A DNA stretch of 64,000 bases. Source: Dugong dugon. Taxonomy: Eukaryota; Chordata; Mammalia; Sirenia; Dugongidae. How positions within the stretch are numbered: the stretch's first letter is position 1; each line of letters opens with the position of its first letter. Location: NCBI GenBank assembly GCA_030035585.1, contig CM057460.1:221113711-221177710 (forward strand), given 5' to 3'. Made by a program: the position numbers and the translations under genes. This document shows, one piece after another, positions 1 through 10,849 of the stretch. Below the pieces are notes generated by a model. That model had not been told where the DNA came from. It saw nothing but the letters and a program-made list of their open reading frames with translations, and did not search any database.

Positions 1-130
1 TCCCATTATTTAGATGAGGAAACTGAGGCACAGAAATGTTGATCAAAGGTCATATAGGTTGTGTGTCTTGGAACTGAAACTGCAGCCCAGGCCATGTAGC
101 TACCAAGCCTGTGCAATTAATCACTAAAAT
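1..130 (+). repeat. MIR SINE fragment
   Basis: The sequence carries the MIR core wording (gatgaggaaactgaggcaca followed by a degraded 'ggtcacacagcta' part). This is an ancient mammalian-wide SINE. The 5' part lies outside the window. Confidence 0.75.
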
Positions 131-162
131 ATTCTACAGCTAAGTCTGTGAGGGAAAGTCAC

Positions 163-688
163 CGTTATAGATTGAAGTGTGCCCCCTGAAAATTGTGTGT
201 CAACAGGGCTAGGCCATGATTCCCAGTATTGTGTGGCTGTCCACAGTTTTGTCATCTGATGTGCTTTTCCTACGTGTTATAAATTCTACCTCTATGATAT
301 TAATGAGGTGGGATTATCGGGAGTTATGTTAAGGAGGTAGGACTCGGAATCTGCAAGATTAAGTTGTGTCTTAAATCAATCTCTTTTGAGATATAAAAGA
401 GGGAAGTAAGCAGAGAGACAAGAGGACCTCATACCACCAAGAAACAAGAGCCAGGAGAATAGTGGGTCCTTTGGACCCAGAGTCCCTGTTTTGAGAAGCT
501 CCTCCTCGAGCAGGGAAGACTGATGACAAGGACCTTCCCCCAGAACCGACAGAGAGAGAAAGCGTTCCCCTAGAGCTGATGCCCTGAATTTGGACTTCTA
601 GCCTCCTAGACGTGAGAGAATAAACTTCTGTTGTTGAAGCCATCCACTTGTGGTATTTCTGTTATAGCAGCACTAGATAACTAAGACA
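163..688 (+). mobile_element. solo LTR, MaLR (MLT1-like) family A
   Basis: It starts with a degraded form of the family start (TGTTATGGATTGAATTGTGTCC) and ends in CTAAGACA. Internally it has 'tctcttttgagatataaaag' and an AATAAA-type signal near 620. The same LTR recurs at 7852, 15032, 34975, 43551, 45775 and 60011. There is no internal retroviral sequence. The flanking 5-mers (gtcac/cttac) do not match convincingly. Confidence 0.8.
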
Positions 689-837
689 CTTACCAAATGG
701 TAACATGTATATTTTTTTCTCTGCTACAAACACAAAAGATGATATCACTCAATTCCCACGGTAGATTACTGGCAAAGAATGGCAGCTGAGGTCCTCCCAT
801 TTCTTTATGCATGCCCTGTATGATGTGGCTTTGCAGA

Positions 838-1265
838 TCCCCCCATCAAGAGGCAGAGCCTATGCCTCCATCCTTGAATCTGGCCTTGGACACGTGACTT
901 GCATTGGTTCATGGGATATTGGCCAGTGTGATGCAGAGGATGGTTGAAAAGCACTTGTGCACCAGGCTTGTCCTCTCTTGCCGCTGGGACCTACAACCAT
1001 CACCATGTGGACAAACCTAGGCCAGCCTGTGGGGAACAAGAAGCACACATGGAAGGCCCAGCCTGTAGGGACAAGAAGCACACATGGAAGCCCCTGCTGG
1101 CCCAGCCATTGCAACTGAGCCCAGACATGTAAGAGTCCAGCCTTCCAACATAGCCAGCTCTTCCTGGAAGAAGTGCCCAGCTGACACACAGACTCTTGAG
1201 AAATCATGAATGTGTGCTGATTTAAGGCACTTTTTTGGCATGGTTTGTTATACAGAAATAAATAT
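838..1265 (+). mobile_element. ancient LTR-like repeat remnant
   Basis: The order of motifs resembles a mammalian-wide LTR-type repeat: 'gacttgcattggttcatgggat', then a purine-rich middle, then 'ttaaggcac...ggtttgttatacag'. The family name is not certain. It contains a 36-bp imperfect tandem duplication at 1019-1090. A similar layout recurs at 53060-53520. The 140-residue open frame here is not supported as a gene. Confidence 0.45.
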
Positions 1266-1279
1266 CTAATACATCTCTT

Positions 1280-1352
1280 CAAACCTTTTCACAACTTTTC
1301 AATGAACCTCCACTATCTAACCTTAGCCTGACATTCAAGGCCATCCATGAAC
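1280..1352 (-). repeat. L2-like LINE fragment, left part
   Basis: The wording 'gacattcaaggccatccatga' resembles antisense L2. It appears to continue after the AfroSINE at about 1569-1690, so the SINE probably inserted into an L2 remnant. Confidence 0.4.
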
Positions 1353-1568
1353 TTTTTTTTTTTTTTTTTTTTGCTGTCAAGTAACTCCAAGTCATGCCAA
1401 CACTATGCGTGTCAGAGTAGGACTGGCCTCCATAGGGTTTTCAGTGGCTGATTTTTTCAGCAGTAGATTGCCAGGCCTTTCTTCTAAGGTACCTCTGGGT
1501 AGACTCCAACCCGTGACTTTTCATTTATCAGCCGAGCACATTAACCATTTACACCACCCAGGGATGCC
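1353..1568 (-). mobile_element. AfroSINE, long form
   Basis: Read on the minus strand it has the tRNA-like head ending near 1568, the 'accaggcctttcttc' middle that is absent from the short form, the 'gtcagagtag' body and a poly-A tail (poly-T at 1354-1371). It is diverged, so probably an older copy. Confidence 0.85.
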
Positions 1569-1786
1569 CTTCCTGAATTAGGCCCACCTTTACAGCTACG
1601 TCTCCCTCAGCCTCCTTCCTTATTGTCTAACCCCAGGGACACAGCCTCCTCACTGCTTCTCAAATACACCTTGTGCTAGGCTAGCCTGTAGGGGGACAAG
1701 AAGCACATGTGGAAAGCCTTCTCTCTTGCCTCAGGCTGATCTCTAATCCTAGAAATGTCCTTTGACTAAAAAATCCTGCCCATTTG
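1569..1786. other. L2-like remnant plus a duplicated 36-bp motif
   Basis: 1569-1680 reads like antisense L2. 1683-1719 repeats the 'agcctgtaggg-gacaagaagcaca' motif found twice at 1019-1090. No gene is visible. Confidence 0.35.
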
Positions 1787-2262
1787 TGGCAGGCAGGAGC
1801 ATGGCCCCTGAATGATGGCCACATCCTAATCCCCGCAACCTACGAAAGTTACCACAGGTGGCAAAGGGACTTTGCAGATATAATTAAGGAACTTGAGATG
1901 GACAGCTTAGCATGGATTATCCATGTGGGCTCAATGTAATCACAAGAGTCCTTATTAGAGGGGAACAGGATGGTTGGAGAAGAGCTGTGAGGACAGAAGC
2001 AGGGACTAGAGCGATTATGCCTTTGCTGGAAGGGGGCCACCAGCCAAGAAATGCAGGCAGCCTTTCGTTGCTGGAAAAAGCAAGGAACACATTCTCCCCT
2101 GGAGCCTTGTCAACACCTTGATTTTAGTCCTGTAGGACCCATTTTCAGATTTCTGACCTCCAGAACCATAAGAAAATAGATTTGTATTATTTGAAGTAAA
2201 TAATTAAGTTTGTTAGTAATTTGTTACAGCAGCAAGAAGAGACGAGGACACCGTCGTTCAAA
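1787..2262 (+). mobile_element. MLT1-type MaLR solo LTR
   Basis: Collinear with MLT1 wording: 'ccacatcctaatccc', 'ggactttgcagat', 'cacaagagtccttatta', 'gattttagtcc', 'ttctgacctccagaacc' and 'ttgttacagcagca'. Ancient, with no internal region. Confidence 0.75.
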
Positions 2263-2475
2263 GCATGGTTTCAAAGCCACCTGCCCCATGAAAGCTTCCC
2301 TGATACCAGGAAGCAGAATCAGTGGCTTATTTTGGGGGCCGACCTGTATGTTCTACCCTGACTTCAGCCCTGACTGCCTTAATTCAGGGTGAGAGATCTC
2401 CCTGTTTTCTTTGCCAAGGGCTGCCTCATTCATGTTTGTATCAGTTCACCCCACCTGCTTCTAAAACTACTCCAA

Positions 2476-2541
2476 ACACACACATCTCACACACACACTC
2501 TCCTGCACACATGTATCTACACACATGCTCACACACACACG
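2476..2541. repeat. CA-rich simple repeat
   Basis: Degenerate (CA)n with interspersed tct and tgc. The two short open frames that cross it are artefacts. Confidence 0.8.
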
Positions 2542-2589
2542 TCCTCTCCGTTCCTCGGGCCTTTAGCCCTGGAGTTACCCACTATCTAT

Positions 2590-2715
2590 AATACAGGAAA
2601 CCCGAGTTCCCATCCTTGCTCTTCCTCTAGTGTTGAGTGACTGGGGCAAGTCACGCCACCTCTCTGAGCCTCAGTTTCCTCATCTGTAAATCACTTGTAA
2701 AATGAACAGATGTTA
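2590..2715 (-). repeat. MIR SINE, antisense
   Basis: Contains the reverse-complement MIR core: 'gggcaagtcacgccacctctctgagcctc' followed by 'ctcatctgtaaat'. Confidence 0.75.
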
Positions 2716-3448
2716 AGAGTTGAATAACCTTTTTGCTTCATAAATTACCTTGAAGATCTGTCTGACACCTGATATGAATACATTTTAAAAATTAAAAAAT
2801 AAACCAAAAATATGGCCCTTATTAGAAAAGAGTCACAAGGCAAAGATTCCATTCAATGCCCTGAGTGAAGCACTGGAATATCAAGAAAGGGTTACATGCT
2901 GGGCCAAAACATGGCAGCTGAAAGGAATAAACCCCCAATCTACAAATTTTTTAGAGTACCAACTTATTCATGTCTAAGTCAAAGGCTACTTTAAAATAAA
3001 AGGACAAGACATGTTCCCTAACTCCCACAGAAAAATTTAAGATATCCATATTCCCAGCCTAAAGTACAATTAATCAGTAAAATGTCCTGGCAAGGAGAAA
3101 GTTATCAGATGTTTCCATCAGAGGCATCAAAAGCATGTTCAATCAAATAGCACAGGGACCCCTTTAGAGGACAGGCAGGCAAAACACCGGCAAAGGGTGG
3201 GAAGCGGGAGGATCCAGGGGGAGTTTTCCAACCCTGGCTTCTCTATTTCTGTCTTGGTGGCAGGAACATATTCACAACTCCTTTATTTAAACTGATGGTT
3301 TGAGAACCATCTTCAAAGTTCTCTTTCCTTTGCTTTCTATAGAGCTTGGTCTTCTCAACAATTCATTCATCAAGTCTTGATGGAGCCCTCCCTATGTGCT
3401 GGGCACTGTTTTATGTGGAAGACCCTGCAGTAATATGTGTCTATCTGC
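2716..3448. other. unique sequence, no gene seen
   Basis: No coding frame, and no lineage-specific repeat before 3358. 3358-3432 ('ccctatgtgctgggcactgt') resembles a MIR or L2-end fragment. Confidence 0.4.
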
Positions 3449-3642
3449 AAAAAACCAGTTGCCATAGAGTCAACCACAACTCATGGTGACTCCATGGGTG
3501 TTAAAATAGAACTGGGCTCCACAGCATTTTCGATGACAGATTTTTTGGAAGCAGATCACCAGGTCTTTCCTCTGGATGAACTCAAACCTCCAACCTTTCA
3601 GTTAGCAGCTGTGCACATTAACTCTTTACACTACTCAGAGAC
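3449..3642 (-). mobile_element. AfroSINE, long form
   Basis: 'ccagttgccatagagtcaac' opens the body on the plus strand. The 'gatcaccaggtctttcc' middle and the degraded tRNA-like head follow. It lies 31 bp from a second copy in the same orientation. Confidence 0.88.
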
Positions 3643-3673
3643 TGTATGTACACTATATATACATACCTGTTGA

Positions 3674-3831
3674 ACCAAAACCACAAACCAGTTGCCATCA
3701 AGTTGATTCCAACTCATAGAGACCCTATGGAACAGAGTAGAACTGCCCCATAGGGTTTCCAAGGAGGGGCTGGTGGATTCAAACTGCCAACCTTTTGGTT
3801 AGCAGCCGTACCACTGCACCACCAGGGCACC
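3674..3831 (-). mobile_element. AfroSINE, short form
   Basis: Begins 'ccagttgccatcaagttgat' and passes from 'gggtttccaagga' straight into the head, lacking the roughly 45-bp middle of the long form. It ends in the tRNA-like box A region (accactgcaccaccaggg). Confidence 0.9.
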
Positions 3832-3849
3832 ATACACACATATACATAT

Positions 3850-4261
3850 ATTGTTGTTAATTGCTGTTGAGTCAATTCAATAGAATCCAGTGGGGAGAGA
3901 AAGGGGCAAAGACAGAGAGAAAGATGGGAGCAAGGGATATGCAACAGCTCCTCCACATCACTGGGATTTTTCCTCTTCCCAGTCCATCTCCTTGGGGTTG
4001 AGTCTTCCTTGAAGAGAATGGCAATCTGCCAGAAGAGCCCAGGCTTAATTCTATACTCCTTGGACTTTCAAATTCCTGCATATGTAAATCCACCCAGGGT
4101 TTCCATCTCACCTTCCACTGCACTCCAAAACCCATTATTCAAGACTCCTCACTGCTCTGAATTCTTCCAGCATTATGGCTGCTGATAGTCAGTTCTACTC
4201 TGGATTCTTCTTTACTCTATGGAATCTCTATGGGTTGGATTCCTTTTTTTTTCTTCCAGGT
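3850..4261. other. mostly unique; RTE/SINE tail scrap at the left edge
   Basis: 3850-3885 looks like an antisense RTE/AfroSINE tail ('ttgttgttaattgctgttgagtc'). The rest, including short open frames at 3714-4135, shows no recognisable gene. Confidence 0.35.
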
Positions 4262-5000
4262 ATTATAAACAAATTAAGAATTGCCTTCATGAACAACTGC
4301 CTCCTTTGCCATGAGACCAGAAGAACTGGACGGTGCCCAGCTACCATTACCGAACCTTTTGATCAAAGATTCTATAGAAGAATCCTGATTAAAAGGGGGC
4401 AAAATATGGAACAGAATTTCAAATTCTCATAGAATACAGACTTTATAGAGCCACTGAGGCTGGATGAACCCTTGAAACTATTGTTCTGAGATAATCTTTA
4501 AACCTTAAACCAAAAATATCTCCTGAAACCTTCTTTAAACCAAACAATAACCAACCCGTTGCTGTCAAGTCGATTCCGACTCATAGCAACCCTATAGGAC
4601 AGAGTAGAACTGCCCCATAGAATTTTCAAGGAGTGCCTGGTAGATTCAAACTGCCGACCTTTTGGTTAGCAGCTGTAGCTCTTAACCACTTTGCCACCAG
4701 GGTTCCTAAACCAAACAATAGTTTAGCTTAATTAGTAAAGAATGTCTTCCTTAGCATTGTGCTCTTTCAAAGAACTATATATATGGGATCTAATTGACAA
4801 CAGCAACTCGACAGTTTAGATAAGCTTAGCGGGCAGTGAGTTTATGTCAATGGGGGAAGAGCAAGTCAGGAAAGGAAGGTGAGAATGGCTGCACAACTTG
4901 AAGAATGTAATCAATGTCACTGAATTGTACACGTGGAAATTATGAAATTGGTGTATGTTCTTGTACATATTCTAAACAATAAAATAAAATAACTTATTAA
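4262..5000 (+). mobile_element. afrotherian-type L1 3' UTR, split by an AfroSINE
   Basis: The wording 'gaccagaagaactggacggtgcc', 'gatcaaagattctatagaag' and 'gaagaatgtaatcaatgtcactg' ends in AATAAAATAAAATAA at about 4978. The same 3' end recurs at 20565-20770. The insert at 4550-4707 divides it. The 3' terminal part only is present. Confidence 0.7.
4550..4707 (-). mobile_element. AfroSINE, short form, with perfect 13-bp target duplication
   Basis: AAACCAAACAATA occurs at 4537-4549 and again at 4708-4720, giving exact boundaries. The body is close to the family consensus (gttgctgtcaagtcgattcc), so this is one of the younger insertions. It lies inside the L1 3' UTR. Confidence 0.95.
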
Positions 5001-5009
5001 AAATATTCT

Positions 5010-5138
5010 TTTTTCAACCATCACCACTATTTATTTCCAAAACATTTTCATCACTCCAAAAAGCAACTCTGTACCCATTAAACAACAGCTCTCCATTTCC
5101 TCCTCTCCTTAGCTTCTGGTAACCACTAATAGGGTTTT
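5010..5138 (-). mobile_element. older L1 3' fragment, antisense
   Basis: 'caaccatcaccactatttatttcc', 'ctgtacccattaaacaac' and 'ttctggtaaccactaat' match antisense sequence from the 3' end of older L1 elements. Confidence 0.7.
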
Positions 5139-5164
5139 TTGATGATGGTGGGAAGGAGCTTGCC

Positions 5165-5375
5165 CTTCTGAACCCTACTGAGAATCAAGTACTGCATTTG
5201 ATACTTTCACACCCATCATTTCAGTTAGTCCTCGCTCAATCCTGTTTCCAATCATAACAGAATCATTCCCATTTTGGAGAGAAGGAATCTGAGGCCAAGA
5301 TGTTAAGTAACTTGCACAAAATCCATGGATCGTACAGAGTAGCAGCGGCCTTGACTCCCAAGCTGCCTTCCTCCA
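5165..5375 (+). repeat. MIR SINE
   Basis: 'cccattttggagagaaggaatctgagg' then 'gttaagtaacttgcacaaaat' is a diverged MIR core in plus orientation. Confidence 0.6.
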
Positions 5376-5654
5376 GAGATGCTGCTCCTCCCACCACACT
5401 GTTGAGCCCCTCACCACATGCCATCATGAAGTTGCAAAGTGTCCCTTACAGATGTGCACAGCCATATGCACAGCCCCTGCTTTGCCATTCAGGCAGGTGA
5501 GAGCCAGGGAAGTCACTGCAGCTGCAAGATTTCACAGAGGCAGAGGAATTTAGCTTTTCTGTGTGAATCTCACCGCCTGTCACCAATGGCAGATGTCTTG
5601 CTGTTCCCTTTTCCTAGGAAGGTTGATGGAATTCTTGCACTGGGTCTTGGGTTT

Positions 5655-5857
5655 CAGTTCCAGTTGCCATGGAGTCAATTCCAATTCATGTTGCCCCCAT
5701 GTGTGTCAGAGTAGAACTGTGCTCCCTAAGTTTTCAATGGTTGACTTTTTGAAAGATCACCAGGCCTTTCTTCCAAGGTGCCTCTGGATGAACATGAACT
5801 TCCAACCGTACAGTTAGCAGCTAAGTGTGTTAACCATTTGCACCACCCAGGGATTCC
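5655..5857 (-). mobile_element. AfroSINE, long form
   Basis: 'ccagttgccatggagtcaat' through 'gatcaccaggcctttcttcc' to 'aaccatttgcaccacccaggga'. The head has the 'ccctgggtggtgcaaatggtt' type box A of the long subfamily. Confidence 0.9.
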
Positions 5858-6437
5858 AGTTAGCAGAGACAGATTGTGCCTATGAGGCGCCCTAGCCCTC
5901 CAGCCCCTGACCCCAAACTGTCCCTTTGCTCCATCCCTTTATCTTCCCAGCTAGATCTCCAGTTTAATTAGAATGGGCTTCCCCAAGACACCTTGCTAAA
6001 AGTGAACCCACTTATACCCTGCAGTGTGTATGTATGTGTGTGCACGAGCGTGTGTGTGTGTGTATGTGTGTAAACCTGTGAGAGAAATATTATGTAGTTT
6101 CAGGCTATGCTCCAAACAAGATGGAAGGACTTACTTAAAACCCTAAGGTTCCTATAACACAGCTCAGGTGTTCAGCTCTTCTCCTTTCTCCTTGTGCAAT
6201 GCAGGAACCACTGCTGGATTTCCACCTTTGCTGCTTCATGCGTCAATCCCATCTGTAACCAGGTGTCTCCCTGTTGAAAAAGCTGGCCTAGATCTCAATT
6301 GAAGGGAACCTAGGTGGGATGCTGAAAATTGGTCCATGCTCTTTCAAAGTAGTGGATGGACTGGATCATCCTTTGCTTTGGTTCATCATGAAGACAGAGC
6401 TTTGCTAAACACAAGTACTTCTCCAGGCTGCTGCAAG
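5858..6437. other. unique sequence with a TG microsatellite
   Basis: (TG)n-rich tract at 6025-6072. No gene or recognisable mobile element otherwise. Confidence 0.4.
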
Positions 6438-6930
6438 TCCCTACCTGCCTTAGATTTCTATTGCTGCTATAAAAAATTACCACAAATGCCGTGTCTTAAA
6501 ATAACAAACTCTCTTATAGTTCTAGAGATCAGAAGTCTAAAATGGGTCAAAAGGTTCCTTCTGTAGGCTCTAGTGGGGGAGTCTGTCTCCTTGCCTTTTC
6601 TACCTTCTAGATGCTGCCTGCGTTCCTAGGGCTGTGGCCCCTTCCTCTGGCTTCAAAGCCAGCACAGCATCTTCCAATTAATCTCTCTCTCTCTCTCTCC
6701 CACCCCCCCCCCCCCCACCAGTCTTTTAGTTCTAAGGACTCTTGTTATCACATCAGGCCCATTTGGATAATCCAAGGTAAACTCCCCATCGCAAGATCCT
6801 TAACTTAATACCTTAACTTAATAACAACTGCCAAGTCTGTTTGACTATGTGAGGAAACATAGTTACGGATTGTGAGGATTAGTACGTGGGCATCTTTGGG
6901 AACCATTATTCTGCCTACCACACCCACGGT
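6438..6930 (-). mobile_element. ancient MaLR-like LTR, antisense
   Basis: Starts 'gccttagatttctattgctgct' and ends 'ggaaccattattctgcctaccaca'. The related copy at 56751-57421 has the same start, middle ('ccccatctcaaggtcctta') and end. A CT/C tract (6681-6719) has expanded inside it. Confidence 0.65.
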
Positions 6931-7355
6931 GCTCATGTGTGCCATTAACACAAACCACAGGGTGGAACCACACCTTTGAATCTCTGACCTCACAGGGGCT
7001 GGTCCTGGATGGGCATTCAACACATAGAACTTAGGTAAACGGATGGGCAGTAAAGCTCCTAATCAGAGAATGTCCCAGTACATTTAAAGTAATAATTAAA
7101 GATCACCTTATCAGAAAGTTCTGTTTAACCAGCAAGATTTTACTACAATTGTTGGTTTGGAAAAGCCAAAGAGGTGGAGACGCGGGGAATGGGGTTTAGG
7201 ACATAACTTCCTAACCAGTGTGATTTTGATTACTTGGTGCACGGGATTAAAGCAGGAATCAGAGGGATATCCCCCCTCCCCCAGGAAAGCCCCTGCAAAG
7301 GACTCTACCCCTGGCAGCCATCGCTGCTGCTAGATATGCCCCCTCCTCCTCCTTG
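6931..7355. other. unique sequence, no gene seen
   Basis: No recognisable repeat or coding frame. Confidence 0.35.
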
Positions 7356-7533
7356 CTCAAAGCAAGTCAACTCCAACTTAGGGGGACCCTGTGTGTGTCA
7401 GAGTAGAACTGTATTCCATAGGGCTTTCAATGGGTGATTATTTGGAAGTAGATCGCCAGGCCTTCCTTCCAAGGTGACTCGTCCAAGAGGTTAGCAGCTG
7501 AGCAAGTAAATTGTTTGCACCACCCAGGGACTG
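7356..7533 (-). mobile_element. AfroSINE, long form, internally shortened
   Basis: 'caagtcaactccaactta' body, 'gatcgccaggccttccttcc' middle, then a deletion before the head 'ggttagcagctgagcaagt'. Ends 'caccacccaggga'. Confidence 0.82.
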
Positions 7534-7846
7534 AAGGCAAACTATATGGCCCAATTCCCCAGCCCCTCTAGTTCAGCCTTCCTCCTGCCCCTATAGAACC
7601 TTCCCGTCTCCACCACATCAGCCCATCACTCTTATGTGGGCCATTCGCCCCTGTATGATGAGTTGTTTATTCTCCAGGGTACCTGACACACAAGTGATGC
7701 CTCCAAATAAGGAAAGAAAAGAATTGTCCCCCGAGAAAGAAATGTGAGGCATCAGAGAAGAGGTGGGTGAGGGATTTGGGGGCATCAAATCATCCCAGGT
7801 AGGAAACAGCCTCCTCGCAAGACCATTCTGGCAACACCTTAGTATG
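7534..7846. other. unique sequence, no gene seen
   Basis: The 81-residue antisense frame here has no recognisable domain. Confidence 0.35.
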
Positions 7847-7851
7847 ATTTG

Positions 7852-8267
7852 CATCTTAGTCATCTAGTGCCGCTATAACAGAAATACCACGAATGGGTGG
7901 CTTTAACAAACAGAAATTTATTTTCTCACAGTTTGGAGGCTAGAGGTCTGAATTCAGGGTGCTGGCTGAAGGGGAAGGCTTTTTCTCTCTGTCAGCTCTG
8001 GAGGAAGGTCCTTCTCCCTTTTGAACTTCTGCTCCTGGGCCATCTTCATGTGGCTTGCCATCTCTCTTCCCCCATCTCTGCCTGCCAGCTTGCTTGTTTA
8101 ATCTCTTTTATATCTCAAAAGAGATTGACTCAAGACACACCCTACACTAATCCTGCCTCACTAACATAACAAAGACAACCCCATTCCCAAATGGGATTAT
8201 AACCACAGGCAAAGAGGGCAGGATTTACAACACATATTTTTTGGTGGATATAATTCAATCCATAACA
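7852..8267 (-). mobile_element. solo LTR, MaLR (MLT1-like) family A
   Basis: The minus-strand LTR starts at 8267 (TGTTATGGATTG-type) and ends in GACTAAGATG at 7852. The 5-bp duplication ATTTG is at 7847-7851 and 8268-8272, as expected for ERVL-type integration. Shorter than its relatives. Confidence 0.9.
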
Positions 8268-8272
8268 ATTTG

Positions 8273-9361
8273 TGAGAGGGTGTTTTCTCCAGAAGAAATT
8301 AATTTACAGACAATTTGCTAGAAACAGGCCAATTATTTGCTAGAGGCCAGCAATAAAATAGGTGTTCCTTTGTTTTAATTTCCACACCCAAAGCTGACTC
8401 CTAGCATCTCACTGCCAATGTGTTTTCTTAAAGGCAGGAAAGGTCTTCATCTCTGGATCAGGGGGTTTCCCTCTCCAGGTGCCCCCTCATTTTGCATCTT
8501 ATAAACCCACTGGTCAATTGTGCATCTTATAAACCACTGGTCAATTGCAGGGAAAATAATTAGCTTCCCTCTACCCCGAGCTAATTATGGGGAGCATCAT
8601 TTACCAGCCCGAGCATGCTCTGGCAGCAGCCTCCCTCCTACTCCTGTGATCGCGCGCCAGAGCAGAGGCAGACAGCGGCGTTCCGGTGACAGCTGGCAAG
8701 CCTGCCTCTGGGAATAAAACATTTTAGCACTCCATAAATTTCTAACAAGGTTTCAAATTGCTGCCGTTTCCCTCCTCTCAGCTCTGTCAACTAGCAAAAG
8801 GAGGGGAAAAAAAGACTAATTAGATCTACACTGAGAAAGTATGACTCCTAAGATTGCTACTTATTAAAAATAATGAACCCTTAGGACCAAATTGCAAAGT
8901 AAACTGAATTTCTCCCCATTTTCCCCCTACAGAAAATATACAAAATATACTCTTCCAATTTTGTATGTATTTGGTATACATATATATGAGTATGTGCGTG
9001 TTGTCAGTGAGTGTATGTGGTATGAGTGTGAGCGTGTGTGTGTCTATACTACATACCAGTAACAGGATAGCTACTATCTGACATCCTCATCTCAAATCTT
9101 ATGAGAAGTGACACATAATAAACTAAAACATTGAAAGAATATATAATAATATGGAATATTAACGTTAAGGCTTGATGTCATTTATAAAGCAGTTTTATGA
9201 TTTTTACTACAGGAAAACAATTGCTGGTGAGGCATCAAATGGAGAGAAACACAGCCGTGAAAGGACCTCACTGGAATTACTTTCCATGTTTTGATCATAA
9301 TCATAAATTAAAAAACAAAAATACCCTTTTCATTGTATTGCCCTTTGTTTTATTTTTTATT
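8273..9361. other. repeat-poor stretch; candidate conserved non-coding element
   Basis: Nearly 1.1 kb has no interspersed repeat that I recognise. It holds an imperfect 28/27-bp tandem duplication (8493-8547). It also holds a perfect 9-bp inverted repeat, TAATTAGCT at 8557-8565 and AGCTAATTA at 8579-8587, plus CTAATTAG near 8816 and a GC-richer patch at 8645-8710. TAATTA is the classic homeodomain core. A TG-rich microsatellite lies at 8985-9045. Enhancer function is an inference. Confidence 0.4.
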
Positions 9362-9722
9362 CACTTATTTCTGAACGTTTTATTGTGTTTTAGGTGAAAG
9401 TTTACACAGCAAGTTAGTTTCTCATTCAACAATTTATACACAGTTTGTTCCATGACATTGGCTGCTTTCACCGCAATGTGTCAGCACTCTCTCCATTTCC
9501 ACCCTGCCTCCTCTGTTTCCATCCCTTCCAGTTTCTCTATCCCTTCTTGCCTTCTCATCTTTGATTTTGGGCACATGTTGACCTTTTGGTCTCCTTTAGT
9601 TGATTGTTCTAACAAGCACGTTCCTCACGGGTGATATTGTTTATTTTATAGGCCAATCTATTGTTTGGCTGAAAGGTGACCTCCAGGACTGAGTTCAGTT
9701 CCAGGTTAAAAAGGTGTCTTAG

Positions 9723-9938
9723 GAGCTAATGGGGCACAACAGCCCAGGGACAAGGACTGGAAGGCAGGAGGGGACAAGAAAGCCGGTAATAGGGAACCCA
9801 AGGTCGAGAAGAGAGAGTGTTGACGTGTCGTAGGATTGTTAACCAACGTCATAAAACAATATGTGTGCTAACTGTTCAATGAAAAACTACTTGTTCTGTA
9901 AACCTTCATGTAAAGTACAATAAATAATAATAATAACA
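9723..9938 (+). mobile_element. nested L1 3'-end insertion with 8-bp target duplication
   Basis: TGTCTTAG occurs at 9715-9722 and 9939-9946. The insert is the L1 3' terminus ('ggggcacaacagcccaggga' to 'aagtacaataaataataa'), opposite in orientation to its host L1. The host sequence resumes directly after it. Confidence 0.85.
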
Positions 9939-10402
9939 TGTCTTAGCTGACAGTCAGGGGGGTTCCTCCAGTCTCTATCAGTCCAGTAAGTCTGGTCTTT
10001 TTTACGAACTGGAGTTTTGTTCTACGTTTTTCTCCCATTCTAACTGGGACCTTCTACTGTGTCCCTGGTCAGAGCAGTTGGTTGTGGTAGGAAGGCACCA
10101 TCTAGTTCTTCTGATCTCAGGCTAGAGGAGGATATGGTACACGTGGGCCATAAGTCCTATGCACTAATTGCCTCCTTGAGTCTTTGGTTTCCTTTACTCT
10201 CCTTTGTTCCAAATGGGAAGAGACCAATAGCTGTATCTTACATGGCTGCTCACAAGTTTTTAAGACCCCAGACACCACTCACCAAACTAGGAGGTAGAAC
10301 GTTATCTTCATGACTTATGATATGCCAATTGACCTAGATGTCCCCCAAGACTATGGTCCTTAGCTTTCAAGTCCAGTAACGTAGTTTCATGAAGTGTTTG
10401 GA

Positions 10403-10645
10403 TATGTCTAAGATCTCCAGCATCGTCTCTATCACCAAGGCCATATTTTCCAACTACAGATCCTTTTTATTTGATTCTGACTTTCACATTCCAATCACCA
10501 GTATTATCAATGCATCTTGATTGCATGTTTGATCAATTTCAGATTGCAGAAGTTGGTAAAAACCTTCCATTTCTTTATCTTTGGCATTAGTGGTTGGTGG
10601 GGAAAGGTGAGTAATAGTCACATTTACTGTAGTTGTCTTTTATCC
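10403..10645 (-). mobile_element. RTE (BovB-type) fragment, endonuclease region
   Basis: 'ttccaatcaccagtattatc' and 'cttgattgcatgtttgatcaat' match the antisense RTE 5' coding half (endonuclease domain) as I know it. It sits inside the antisense L1, so it was a secondary insertion. Boundaries are approximate. Confidence 0.6.
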
Positions 10646-10849
10646 TTTCGTACCTCTGAGTGTCTTCATTTACCTTGATCACGTTGTGCTGGCTTCCCCC
10701 ATATTGGGTGTGGCCTTTCCCTTCCTCGGATTAACACATGTCTACTGTCTAGTAGGTGATTCTCCCTCCTTCCCCCTCCATCCCTGGTAACCATCAAAGA
10801 ACGCTGCTTTCTGTGTTTAAACCTATTGTTGACTTTTTACAAAAGTGGT

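Noticed and set aside
163-688. Full endogenous retrovirus
   Set aside because: No gag, pol or env wording next to any of the LTRs in the window; all appear solitary.
860-1282. 140-codon antisense frame
   Set aside because: Lies antisense within an LTR-like remnant containing a tandem duplication.
8645-8710. CpG-island promoter
   Set aside because: Only a few CpGs over about 60 bp; far too short and no downstream gene.
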